Notes under the pieces: model-generated
What the model was told of the DNA's origin: nothing
What the model saw: the letters and a program-made list of their open reading frames with translations, nothing else
The model's database searches: none
In this document: positions 9,259 to 20,296 of the stretch, in pieces
Layout: each line of letters begins with the position of its first letter
Numbering within the stretch: the stretch's first letter is position 1
NCBI GenBank assembly: GCA_011316305.1
Contig: SAUG01000108.1
Coordinates: 62,001 to 126,000 of the forward strand
DNA from: Rusavskia elegans
Lineage: Eukaryota > Ascomycota > Lecanoromycetes > Teloschistales > Teloschistaceae
DNA: 64,000 bases
Reading direction: 5' to 3'
Position numbers and translations under genes: made by a program

Positions 9259-11660
9259 ATGGCGACAGGGATCGAGATTGCTGGATTGACGCTGGCAGCG
9301 TTCCCCATTGTGATCGATGGACTTGCGCATTTTGTCGAAGGTGTCAGAATTATCAAGCGCTGGGGAACATTTCGGTGTGATTTGGCCAGCTACCAATATG
9401 GTCTCCGATCTGCTCGTGCCTTCTTCCAGAACACTGTAGAAGAGCTTCTAGAAGGTATCGCTACTCAGGAAGATATTATGACATTTCGGAGCGATCCGGA
9501 TGCAATGGCCAAGCCCAACCCTCTGTACGAAGAGCAATTGAAGGTTCGTCTGGATCACGACTACCACAACTGTGTGGAAGCGATGGGCCGGATACTGAGC
9601 GCCATGGAGACACTGAGGAGAAAACTCGATTTGGATGCTGCTGGCAAGGTCCGAACCCTTACTGCTGGAAAGGCATATTCGTCTAGCGGTTACTCTGACA
9701 CTTGCGTCCTCATCTTAGATCATGTGGGACGATTATCCGACTATCAAGCGCGAGGTCAAACGCATGAAGCTTGTGTTGTCATACAGAATCTACAAAGAGC
9801 TGCTGGACGAGATCGACAAAGCCAATCGCGACCTCCTAGAACGTACCTACCAAGGTCGGCGTCTACAACCCAGCCGATCAAGACGTCGATCGAATAAACG
9901 AGTGGTCGACTTTGCAATAATCCGAAGTCGCGTGAAGAGCTTATGGAACTCACTGGTTACAGGGAAGTCGTGGCGTTGCGGCTGCCGAAACTATCACGCA
10001 GCCAGCTTACGCTTGGAACCACGACTGTGGGGAAATAATACCCGGGACGAAATGGAGCGCATCCGATTCCAACTGCTGCTGAGTAGGCACCCCGTCACAC
10101 CAGACACCGATCCTTCATGGAGCAACCAGGTGATTGAAGTTCTCTCCTCGGAACGTTTGAAAGCCGTAGAACAAGGGCTGGCCGCAACGGCAATTGATCA
10201 ACGGTACGTGTTGCTAGTGGTCTCATGCACACTATCACCTCCCCCACCAAGGCATTGAATTACAGGGCCTTATCGTATTCAACAGTCGATCGCAATAAGG
10301 AGGTGCAACAGTCGAAATCTCGATGTAGGTTATAGTTGTATCGATTGCTTAGATCTTTCGATGTAGCTGCCTATAAGTATGTTCGTGGTTGGTATGTGGC
10401 GGACATTGCGATACGTTTCAACGCAACGAGAGACGCTGTTGACCACTGTATCGAATGCCACTACTAGCGGTGAGGCTGATAGCATGTCGGTACAGTCGCC
10501 ACGCAAAGTACTGGGAAGTCTTGATGTGCTTGCGCATGGCTGCCTCGAGCAACACCAGCGCTTTGATTTCAAGAAAGCCGGTGTTCTTTGAGCCAAGAAT
10601 TGCTAACTTATGAGGCCATATAGACCGATGATCGGAAAGAAATCGGTCAGCTTATCCGCGCTACCGGCGAAGACATCACCATTGGCAGCGAAGCCGCAAA
10701 CACCCCAGTCATCTTGCGTCGCAGGAATCCCCATAGAAGACATATGCACAGCCATCCGAGTCTCAGTAGGATCAGGTACTGAACGGTGTCTGGGCTTTCT
10801 TCCCGACGACGGCAAAGGCCTGCACCAACATGAGGTCTTTCTGATAAAGAACCCCAAAGTGGCAGCCAGGAGGTCGTTACAAGGATTGCTTGAGCATTCA
10901 AAGCAACGGGTCCCCGGTCAGGGTCTGAGCTGGAGAGACTCCCTAAACCTTGCTGTCACACTGGCATCTAGCATCATACAACTCGATGGTACGGGGTGGC
11001 TGAACCAGCAATGGGACAGTGAGGACATCGTCTTCCTTACCCAAGACTACACCCATCCTTACTTGTATTGGGATATCCCATCAGCGAAAGACCATTCAAA
11101 GACGGATGTCGACAGCAGTCCTTCGCCTCCGGGGCAGATCCGCTGTAAAGCACTAGCTTCGCTGGGTGTTCTCCTCCTTGAGCTCTGCTTTGGACAGAGT
11201 ATCTCGAGATTGCGAGTGGTTGAAGATCGCGCTGTGAACGAGGCGTAAGTAGTTTTCGGAGCTCCTTTACCCCAATCACGCTTGACTTTGGAGCTATCCC
11301 TGGCAAGGTAGGCTTCCGAGACGTCGATCGAGACGTCGATCGTATGCCCTGTCAAGCCATGGGATGAGATATACGATGGTCAATCTATACGTGCTCCGAG
11401 AACAGTTGTATTGCAGGTATGCTGACTCCTAATTCTATTGCAGATTGACGAACTGGAATACGGCTATGCGCCTCCTGCCGTACATCGACTTGGAACGAGG
11501 GGAAAGATATGGGGACGTAGTCAGACGATGCTTGGAGTGTCCTTTTGACGTCCGCGATAAGAACCTGGACAACGAAATATTCCAAAGAGCTGTCTTCGAC
11601 TCAATTGTGTTACCCTTACGCGAGGAACTCGAAAATTTCATGGGTGTTGGGATCGCATAG
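9259..11660 (+). CDS. DUF7580 (HeLo-like/prion-type) protein, intact copy
   Basis: Exons 9259-9648, 9719-10203, 10624-11244 and 11444-11660 join in phase to about 570 residues. The start MATGIEIAGLTLAAFPIVID is the standard opening of fungal DUF7580 proteins, which resemble the N-terminal signalling regions of incompatibility proteins. Exon 2 carries YPTIKREVKRMKLVLSYRIY, then SLWNSLVTGKSWRCGC and HAASLRLEPR. Exon 3 has PIEDICTAI, the LGFLPDD block, LSWRDSLNLAV and FLTQDY...PYLYWDI. Exon 4 ends RCLECPFDV...FQRAVFDSIVLPLREEL. Introns of 70, 420 and 199 bp include two far longer than usual here. The 420-bp one could hide an extra small exon at 10266-10324, but direct joining keeps the phase. 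Divergent from the ULD gene. Molecular role in the family is not known. Confidence 0.82.
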
Positions 11661-11979
11661 CGATGTTTCATTAAGGGATTTGAATCATCTGGCAGACGCC
11701 TCCATGCCGAGGAACGTGGGTTCGAAGGGAAGCAACCGGGTGGCCTGCTGAATTACATCAACGAGCAGTAAAGGGCTGAGATTCTGACAGCTCTGTGGCC
11801 ACACTGCTAAGCCCAACGAGGTTTCGGCGGGGCACTAACTGGACCCTGATCGAGCTTCTTTTCTTGCTTCCCCACATCTCCATCGCTTGACGCGTTTGCG
11901 GCATGCTCATCATGATGACATCAACGAATCATGGATGTAGGCTCTCGTCAATTATCTTTCATCCTTCTCCTACATTGCA

Positions 11980-13826
11980 ATGCCATCTTCCTCTCTCCTA
12001 CGAAGAACGATCTTCAACTCCTCTAAAAGTTTCCTCGGCGTACCACTGCACTACTCTTCCGTCGTACAGCGCCTCAGGGTAATCCCACGACCAACTGAGC
12101 ACAGCCTTGGTAGACGTCAATTCAGCATCACTCGAACCGTCACCATGGCCACCAAGTCCCATTTTCTCGATACATCCGGAGAGACTGATCCAGTCTGGAT
12201 CCACACCGAGCCCTACTCCAATCGTCCTCAGTTCAAGCCAATTACCGAGGATATCAAAACCGATGCGTGCGTCATTGGTTCCGGCATTGCCGGTATTTCG
12301 GTATCCTATGAGTTGGTCCAACGTGGTGTTAAGGTCGTCATGCTCGAGGCTCGTGAAATACTCTCAGGAGAGTCCGGTCACTCTTCCCAATCGGAACCGA
12401 GACAACTCAAGGAGCTGACAAACGACTAGGACGCACCAGCGGTCATCTCTCCTCCAGCATAGACTCTGGCTTCGTCGAGTTGGCAAGCAAACGCGGCCAA
12501 GACGGAGCCCAGATGGCCGTCGATAGCCATACCTACGCCATCAATCGGGTTGGCGAGATCTCGAAAGAGCTGGGGATTGACTGCGAATACCGCCAGCTGC
12601 CGGGCTACGACATTTCTCAGTACGAAAAAGGTCAGGACGGCCACGAAGACGACGTCAAGGAGTTCAAGGAAGAGGCCAAAAAGATGAATGAGCTAGGTAT
12701 TACAGCATCCTACCAGGAAGGTTTCGCTATTAGAGGCTGGGATGGCAAGGTGGATCAACGTGACGCAATCACCTACCAAGGACAAGCCACCTTCCACCCA
12801 ACCAAATACATGCTCGGGGTACTCAAATGGCTCACTGAGCAACCTAACTTCCAGTGCTTTACCCGCTCCCGTGTCATGTCAGTCGAGGAGAAGGGGTTGC
12901 TTAACAAGGAAGCCAAAGTTACCACCGAGTCCGGCCACACCGTTACTTGTGTCAATGCCGTCGAAGCAACCTGTGTGCCACTCCAGAAGTTGAGCGTTGT
13001 TGCTGAGATGGAATTCTTCCGAACATACTGCATTGCCATCCGTGTCCCCAAAGGAAGCATTGAAGACTGCCTCCTCTATGACTCGAAAGACCCCTATCAC
13101 TACGTTCGCTTCACTGCCTGCGACGACAAAGATGACTACCTCATCATCGGCGGCAACGATCACAAAGTTGGCCAAGAGCCTGAAGACGGCCGCTACGCGG
13201 AACTTGAGTCTTGGGTCCGCGACCGCTTCACACAAGCCGGTTCCGTCGACTACAAATGGTCGGGCCAGATTTTCGAACCAGTCGACTACAGTGCCTTTAT
13301 CGGCAAGAACCAAGGGCAATCGAATGTATACATTTGCACAGGCGACTTCGGCAACGGGCTTACTCATGGCGTCATCGCTGGCAAGCTGATTGCTGACGAG
13401 ATTATGGGCTTGCACAACGAATGGAGCAAACTGTACAACCCAAAGCGTATTCCCACCCTGTCGAAAATACCTGGGATGATCGCCCATGATGTCCAAATCA
13501 ATACGCAATACAAACGGTTCCTCCAGTCAGATATCAAAGACATCGAAGATCTCGTTCCTGGCACCGGCGGTGTTCTCAATCCGACCATGAAGACTCCAAT
13601 GGCTGTGTATAAGGATGATGATGGCAAGGTATTCAAGTTCTCGGCACTGTGTCCGCATTTGAAAGGCGTTGTCTGCTGGAATGGAGCCGAGAAGAGCTGG
13701 GACTGTCCGGTGCACGGGAGCCGGTTTGGGCATGACGGCGTGGGAATCATGGGACCTGCGAAAGGAAATCTGCCACCTGCCGATGACGCCGCTGAGGCCC
13801 TACTGAAGCAAGGCTCTGCAGCATGA
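11980..13826 (+). CDS. Mitochondrial-type FAD oxidoreductase fused to a Rieske [2Fe-2S] domain
   Basis: Exons 11980-12376 and 12430-13826 (53-bp intron with a CTGAC branch site) give about 597 residues. The first 52 residues are Arg/Ser-rich and acid-poor, like a mitochondrial presequence, before an internal Met that starts MATKSHFLDTSG. The DAO-type FAD-binding motif CVIGSGIAGISVSYELVQRG lies near residues 88-107, followed by the GRTSGHLSS motif formed across the splice junction. The body is a D-amino-acid-oxidase-like flavoenzyme. The C-terminus (around 530-580) is a Rieske ferredoxin domain with CPHLKG...CPVHGSRF, supplying the two Cys and two His cluster ligands. The family name for this fusion is FAD-dependent oxidoreductase with C-terminal Rieske. 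The substrate is unknown. Confidence 0.88.
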
Positions 13827-14579
13827 GTATACTCGTCGGATGAATTTTTTTTTGAAGTGGAGCACAACGTTCTTATGTTGAACATAGGTGGGCGCTGAGG
13901 CTTCAAGGGGCTCCAAAACGTAAGCGATACATGACTCAATTTTTGACCTCAGATCCCAGGCTTCTCTCTAAAACACAAAAAACATTAGCGATTGAACGTA
14001 CCAATTCCTCAATGTGTTTGGGAAACAACTTCATTGCCCCCTTTCCTTTTCATTTCTACCCACCTGAAGCATTCCACAACTTCATACGCTCATAGATAGT
14101 TGCAACATGTTGCCCTCGCCGTTTGCTTTTTGGTCTATGCATGGCGATGATGTTATACTGTAGTGACGGTCTTGCCAATTGGAGACATGTACGTCTTGGA
14201 ACGGAGACGGGCAGCTTGTAAGTACCGCCGTCTAATTGCCTTGTCTCAGTTGTTGTATTTCGATCGTTGGAGTAAGTTTAGCTACAAACACTGGTAAGTC
14301 GTCTTCACAGCGTCCACAATCGCAGCTGGGCGACGCTACCGGTCATTTCACGAACGACTTGAACTCTCCAACCCCTATTCTTGGCTCCGTCTAAAGCACC
14401 CTGCTGAATCAGCAAATCGAACCAATCGGGCGCAAGGCAAATAGCCTGTTTATGGTTTATGACGATCATAGAGGGGTCTGAACTAGAACACCCTCTCATC
14501 TCTTCGCAGCCAGCAGCTCAGGCACAAAACCATATCTCAAGAAGAACCATCCTACAAATCTATCAAATTACCACCGACA
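13827..14579. other. Intergenic, no gene recognised
   Basis: Follows the oxidoreductase stop. It holds that gene's 3' UTR with a run of eight T at 13844-13851 and the promoter of the isochorismatase gene. No coding or RNA signal seen. Confidence 0.4.
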
Positions 14580-15476
14580 ATGCCCCAACAACAATCCGGC
14601 AAATCCTTCCGCTCGTTCCTCGGCCTCCCAGACTCAAAGCCCACACCCACCGATTCCGTCCTCATCATCGTCGACGCCCAAAATGAATATGATCACGGCC
14701 TCCTAGCTATCCATGAAGTGCAGAAATCTCGAGACGCAATCGCGAAAGTACTAGAGAAATGGCGAAATGGCGGTGGGGATATCGTACACATACTGCACAA
14801 GGTCCCGGATGGAGCACCGTTGTTTACGCCTGGGACGGAGTTGGCGGAGGAGTTTGAGGAGTTGAAGCCGAAAGATGGGGAGGAGGTATGTGACGTATTT
14901 TCCTCCGAGATGATGGTGGACGAGGGCGGCCGGAGGGGAAGGGAAGGGGAAAGGATTTTAGGATGAGAGTAATAATGACAACGGTAACGCAGGTAATCCA
15001 TAAACCACACCCTTGCGCGTTCACAGACACGACATTGGATGCGCACTTGAAGAAATCGGGCAAGAGTAAGATCGTGCTCGTTGGTGAGTCGTCCTATTCC
15101 CATCTCACGCCATTCATTGCATTGAAATAAAAAAACAACACTGACTGACTATATTGTCTCAGGGTATATGGTACTACCGCACCAACTCATCTGTACCAAT
15201 TCTTCAAATGGCTTATATTACTGCTGTACAGGCTCACGTCTGCATCTCCGCAACTTCACGAATCGGCGCAGAATTGGGCTATGATGTCTCGGTCGTCAGC
15301 GATGCGATTGGCGATAGGGATATCCCAGGAGCCAAGGCGGGGCAATTGGTTGATGTGAGCATCCCTTCCATGACGCGTTTCGTAGAGGGAAGGGAAATAC
15401 TAATGTGGCGTAAAAGACGGTGCTTGCGGAGTTGGGGGATGTGAGCGCTACGATTGTGAAGAGTGGAGAGCTGTGA
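14580..15476 (+). CDS. Isochorismatase-family cysteine hydrolase with an 8-nt microexon
   Basis: Five exons: 14580-14885, 14993-15083, 15163-15170, 15232-15354 and 15417-15476, about 195 residues. The catalytic triad of the family is visible: Asp in VDAQNEY, Lys in VIHKPHPCAF, and the nucleophile Cys in AHVCISATSR. The cis-peptide region just before the Cys is LVG-YM-AHVC. It is assembled only if the 8-nt exon 15163-15170 is used, which supplies the last two bases of Gly plus Tyr-Met. All four introns are GT-AG. Members hydrolyse amide or vinyl-ether bonds (nicotinamidase-like, isochorismatase-like). The substrate cannot be told from sequence alone. Likely cytosolic, with no targeting signal. 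Confidence 0.85.
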
Positions 15477-15846
15477 GGTGGAGTGTAGATGCTGGTATGG
15501 GATGGAGAATATCGGTATGGCTTTGTTTGAATGATAGCGTTGATGATCAAAAGTGCAGAACATCATCTTCTTTCCCCAAGATACCTTCTTCCCCAAAACT
15601 CTCTTCCCAAACATATGATCACAGTTTCACATTGTTCACCGCAAGATCCCTCCGCAAACCTAAATGCGCGTACAGAATTCTGTGCGTATATCAAACTATA
15701 TTGAACGAATCCATCAAAAGCAGACCAGATCACAAAAGTGGTCGACTATCGCAGCAAACAGAGAACAGGGAAGAATTGGGATCCAGACCAAAATAACGTG
15801 TTGATGCTTCAATACAAGGATTGATAATGCTGGAAATCAACCACCA

Positions 15847-16011
15847 GCCCAGGTGGCATAATCGGCAACGCATCAGAGCAATACTCAGCAGCCGGGGTCC
15901 GCTCCACCTCTCACACGTAAATCTTGGTTTCAATGCGACTCCGAGTGCTGTGAGATCAGGCTGCTGAATTAGCGACTCTGAAGGTTCCCGGTTCGAGTCC
16001 GGGTCTGGGTG
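15847..16011 (+). tRNA. Interrupted tRNA gene (isotype unclear) with pol III terminator
   Basis: The 5' end gcccagg (15847-15853) pairs with tctgggt (16004-16010), followed by a G discriminator at 16011. An A-box-like tggcataatcggc follows the 5' strand. The T-arm is perfect: cccgg/ttcgagt/ccggg at 15987-16003. A cttttc terminator begins at 16013. Stem tcaga (15873-15877) can pair with tctga (15976-15980). In between lie about 98 bases, far more than a 7-nt loop, so the gene carries a long intron or an insertion. The segment is bounded by a 5-bp direct repeat, atcag, at 15872 and 15955. Without that 83-bp unit a tRNA with only about 9 extra bases in the anticodon loop remains. Anticodon not assigned. 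Confidence 0.55.
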
Positions 16012-16434
16012 ACTTTTCCTTTTCACCCCTATTTTCTTTTCGTGGTGTTTTGACTGACTGAGATTCTTGTAGATTTTCACTTGAGTTCCTTCAATATAGC
16101 TAGCTAGCTCGCAGGGCGACGACCTCGCTGCAGAAGACAATCTCTAAGGGCTTCTTCTTTTGGTGCACTGTTCCATCTGTTGTGTTGGTGTTTTGTGGTG
16201 AATGAACGAACATCAATCCAATCAATGGGTAAATTACTCCTGGTTTTTTCTCTGCTTTCACAGGCATACCCCACCCACCCACTCCTACATGTTACGAAAC
16301 GTTGCCATTAATCTTATAAACGCTTTCACAGCATTTGAAGGATATCCGATTCGAAAAACTTTTATATCCTACAGTCATGTCTATTCGCGCACGCAGAAGG
16401 TCACAACCTTATTATCAGTTCAAGACCTATCACA
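16012..16434. other. Intergenic, no gene recognised
   Basis: Downstream of the tRNA terminator. No coding or structural signal recognised. Confidence 0.35.
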
Positions 16435-16683
16435 TCACCTAAACACCCTCTCGATTATACTCAACTCAATCAACGCCTCCGCAGCAAAGAGTTCGTCTTG
16501 GGTGCGTCCAGACATTGGACCCTCTTCTTCTCCGACGGCTGTATCTGTTGGGGATGCGTCCTGCTGGACGGTAGCAGGAGATTCAGAGCCGGGTCGATTA
16601 CTCGGGTAACCACTACTGGTGGTGTAAGAAGTGACCGAGCTAGTATCGCGATCATTGCGGTGGTTGGTATTTATATTAGACAT
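16435..16683 (-). CDS. Small hypothetical protein (82 aa)
   Basis: ATG at 16683-16681, chosen because MSNINTNHRNDRDTSSVTSY begins a plausible short hydrophilic protein. The open frame upstream of it is Pro/Ser-rich, non-conserved-looking sequence. It is Ser/Thr-rich and disordered up to residue 55, then has an acidic segment and an Ala/Leu helix (ELFAAEALIELSIIERVF) at the end. No domain recognised. It may be an orphan protein. Confidence 0.4.
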   Translation of the reverse strand: MSNINTNHRNDRDTSSVTSYTTSSGYPSNRPGSESPATVQQDASPTDTAVGEEEGPMSGRTQDELFAAEALIELSIIERVFR

Positions 16684-17123
16684 CGTGGGAGCGGACGACT
16701 GTTTGTGAATGCTGGGGAGTTGATGTGGATGGATTTTAAGCGATGAAGAGTATGAAGAGAATCCAGCCGAGAGGGATGATGGCAGAAGAGGAATTTTGGG
16801 ACGGGAGAGGTGATAGGTGTGTGGTAGGGCTTTGTTTGATGATGAAGGGATGTAAGGCTTTGTTCGGAGGATTTGTGACTGTCGAAGTTTGCAGAAGTGT
16901 ATCTGGTAATTGTGATGCAAGATCGGGAGGAACATGCCTTATATATGGATGGCAAGCTATATGGCATTTCACCACTTCATCAGAGGATACGTAAGAGGCT
17001 TCTCGTCAGGTTGACAACACATTTTGAGCCAGCGATACAAAGGTATGACAACGAACAGGCTACTGCCATACTCTATATAAAACACCTTTGAATCATGCAC
17101 GGATCACCTACCCTAATACGGCC

Positions 17124-17474
17124 CTAAGAACCCTCACGTCGTCTCAACCCCCCACCTACCTTCGCCGTTCGTTTTTCCTTCCCCTCTCTTCTGTACCATT
17201 CACCTCTCCGAACCTGTCTTTTGCCAGTAACGGTATCGTTCGCCTTACCAACAGCGCTCCACTCCACCGCCTCGCCTGTTCCGTTGGAGACTTTCATTAT
17301 CGTGGAACGGTGGGTTGTGAGTTCTTTGATGGAGATTCGGATGGTGTCGGTGGATGCTGTTTCTTGGGGAGTGGGTGACGAGGAAGAAGAGGAAGAAGAG
17401 GAAGAAGAGGAAGAAGAGGAAGAAAAGGAAGAAAAGGAAGAGACAGAGGAAGGATGAGGAGACTTGTCGTGCAT
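17124..17474 (-). CDS. Hypothetical Ser-tract protein (116 aa), uncertain
   Basis: ATG at 17474-17472. Residues 12-34 are almost pure Ser, encoded by the GAA/GAG-type microsatellite on the other strand. The rest has a mixed composition (SIKELTTHRSTIMKV, then GEAVEWSAVGKA) that looks protein-like, and a basic C-terminus. No family recognised. It may be a chance frame over a simple repeat. Confidence 0.3.
   Translation of the reverse strand: MHDKSPHPSSVSSFSSFSSSSSSSSSSSSSSSSPTPQETASTDTIRISIKELTTHRSTIMKVSNGTGEAVEWSAVGKANDTVTGKRQVRRGEWYRREGKEKRTAKVGGGLRRREGS
17378..17452 (+). repeat. GAAGAG-type simple repeat
   Basis: Purine-only tract of gaagag and gaaaag hexamers, about 75 bp. It encodes poly-Glu on the plus strand and poly-Ser on the minus strand. 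Confidence 0.9.
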
Positions 17475-18232
17475 CTCACCTGCAAGGAGAGCGTGATACT
17501 TGCGCTACTGGAAATACGGTAGAGTGAGTTGATAGGTGATCGGGAAATGTTGTTCGTGTACTCTCTGGAAGCGTTGCAATCTGCAAGCAGGGTCTGAGCG
17601 GGCTGAGTTTAGTGGTTACTGCGCAATGCAGGAAAGCACTTGGAACATAACGAGAGAGCTGTTGAGGAGCCAGATCAGACATAGAAGTTCGTTAGACTTG
17701 ACAATGCACATTGTGTTTCTAGCGTCTTTTCCGGACAATGGAAACATGATGGAGACAAAGGAAACCAGGGACGGGATATGACGCAGAGCGATTGTGACCT
17801 TTCTCCAGAAGTCATCGTGACTGGAGGCTGAGTGTCACTCTGATCAGATATCCAGAGCGACATGCCGTAGAGTCAAAAGGCCGTATCGTGATGAAACATA
17901 GACACTCTGGGATGGACGCCCAAGGATAGATGCGTGATCATAAGCCAATTGCTACCTGGAATGCCTGTGGTCGTTATCACGAATGTTTTCAGTGCCTCGA
18001 AGTTCACGAATCACGACCACAAGTCAGCGTTCGAAATCGATGCTACTCTGATCTCGTCGTGGCAGATGCAGAGAGAGCAACATCCCCGCCCCCAGGGGTT
18101 TGACAAGCAGCCGACGTAGCCGACACCCGAACCGCGCTTGACGCGTCATAGCAGCCGACCAACCTCCAAATTATTCGCAGTGTTGCAGTCCCGTTGTTCA
18201 CATTGCACATTCCAAATCAATAATTGACCGTC
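17475..18232. other. Intergenic, no gene recognised
   Basis: Spacer ahead of the kelch gene. It contains that gene's promoter. No RNA gene, repeat or convincing coding frame. Confidence 0.35.
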
Positions 18233-19988
18233 ATGGACCCCGCAACATTCGTAGTCGCCGAGCAGGCAGTCTCTACCACAGTGGAAGGAGCCGCCATTGC
18301 AGGCATTGGCCTCGCTCAGTCGACACAGCCTCTAAACGCTACCTTCACACGCATCACCAGCGAAGCTTTCCTGCCGCGATCGTCGCATACCATTTCCGTT
18401 GTTGCTGGTAAAGCATACATCTTTGGGGGGGAGGAGTCAGCAGGTGAGTAAGGTGATCTTGGCAGCTGCCGTGACTCCAGAGTTCATTTGATCTGCCAAT
18501 GGAGGTATCGATGTTGTCAATCGATGTATCGGATGCTTAAACATCTGCAAAGACTTATTATACACGCTCACTGGTACTGCATGAACATATACTGACCACC
18601 ACATCTACTCCAGGTTCTCTGGCAGATGACAACGTGCATATCATAAAGCTACCTTCGAAGAAAGTCACCAATATTGGCGAACCTGAATACAAATGCGTAC
18701 CGTCATTAGGCGAAGCAGAAGCTGGGAAGGGCAAGACACCCGGTCGGAGAGCTGGCCATACAGCATGCGTCATTGGCCATCGAATCTACGTCTTTGGAGG
18801 CAAAGGCCGAGATGGGAAACCTGTTGAAGAGAACGGCACCTTGTGGGTTTTTGACACTGAGTCACTGAGCTGGGTCTGTCCCCCTTCTCACCATCGTCCC
18901 TATGTTCTGGCATGGTATTCGGTTGATATGGTAGTCGCGGTATCGGATTTCCCTTATCGAGGTATCGGATACCTAAACACTACCTTTAGGGCTGTTGTCA
19001 AGCCTTGTCTCAGCCGTTTGCCACTGGCACCCGAAGATATGCTGACTCGGAACTCCAGAGCGGCTTGGAAGTCTCAGGAGACAATCCATCCACATACCCC
19101 CAGGCTCGCTATTGTCACAGCGCTGTCGCGAGCGAGTATCCCCCACCCCCTAGCGCGACGATTTCAGATACCGCATCCTACGCCGAGCAAATCAAATCCA
19201 CCGTTGCCAAACTGCCTGCCTTGGTAGGCAAGGGTTCTCCGCCTAGGGAACCACATGGAAGCATCATCATCTGCGGTGGGCTTTCATCTTCATCGCCAGA
19301 ACCTTTGACCGACATCTGGACTTTCACCGTTGCTAGCAACACCTGGTCCATCCTCCCTGATGTACCTGCGTTGTCAACACTCCCGACTCTCGCTCAGGCC
19401 AACCACAACCTGTACGTTCTAGGTGGCTCTTCGGAAGTAGGAAGTGAGATCTATCGGTTACAATTGCACAATGGCAGTCGTGAGTTCGCCAACACGGCCA
19501 TCAGAAGCGAGCAGACTGAATGGTCAAATCTACCTTTCCCCACGAACCCACTCGCACCAGGACCACGCCCGCGAAAGGGAGCCGGCATGCTTCCTGTCAC
19601 CACGGGGAACGGGCGACTTTACATCCTCTACTTCCTAGGTCAAAAGGCGACAAAATCCGAAGATAAAGAGGAGATAGAGTACTGGAGCGACACCTGGAGC
19701 TACCAGGTTCCCGCTGTGAACATCATGCCCGCTGGCATCAAAGATAAGACGCGATCCCTGATGGGTATCTCGACGGGGGAAGGCACTTGGGCCGAAGTTA
19801 AAGTCGTACCAAATGAAGAGGGATCTGGTGGATTGGAGACAGAAGGCAAGAGCCATCCCGGACCTCGAGGTTGGTTCGCCAGCTGTGTGCTGGGTAAGGA
19901 CTTCGATGGAGGTGGCGTGGTGATTTGGGGGGGTATCAATGCGAAAGGAGAAACAGAAGGCGAAGGGTGGATTGTAAGCGTCAAGTAA
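18233..19988 (+). CDS. Kelch-repeat beta-propeller protein (about 481 aa)
   Basis: Exons 18233-18443, 18614-18873 and 19014-19988 join in phase. Start ATG 18233 (MDPATFVVAEQAV). Kelch signatures recur through the protein: PRSSHTISVVAGKAYIFGG, RAGHTACVIGHRIYVFGG, HGSIIICGGLSS...LTDIWTF, ANHNLYVLGGSSE, RLYILYFLG...YWSDTWSYQ, and the closing GVVIWGGINAKGE. That is five to six blades with paired Gly and Trp positions, consistent with a full propeller. It resembles the cytosolic kelch/galactose-oxidase-like fungal proteins without catalytic residues. The partner is unknown. Its two introns (170 and 140 bp) are longer than the local norm and share a motif (see findings). Confidence 0.85.
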
Positions 19989-20296
19989 TACGACTCTGTA
20001 TCCCCACAGTTTCTGTCGCCTTTGGTTCCTTGTACTAGCACAGCATTCGATTCAGCTGCTGCAAGTCGTGGCATCGGATGCTGAGACTGCCCTATGGAGG
20101 GCTACTGCTAGGGCCTCGAGGTGTAGGCCGGCCGAAGAAGTGTCGTATCAACATTCCATCATTCTTGCTCAAAACTGTTGACATCGTTCGAAGAGGCATC
20201 ACATTTCGTCATGGACGACTTATATGAGGGCAAGCAATTTCTTTTCCTACGCGATATCCTTTACCACGATCGAAGACGCCATCTGGACGCGCATAG

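Noticed and set aside
10266..10324. Possible extra exon in the DUF7580 gene
   Set aside because: Splice signals exist on both sides, but using it breaks the phase into the next exon, whereas skipping it keeps the phase.
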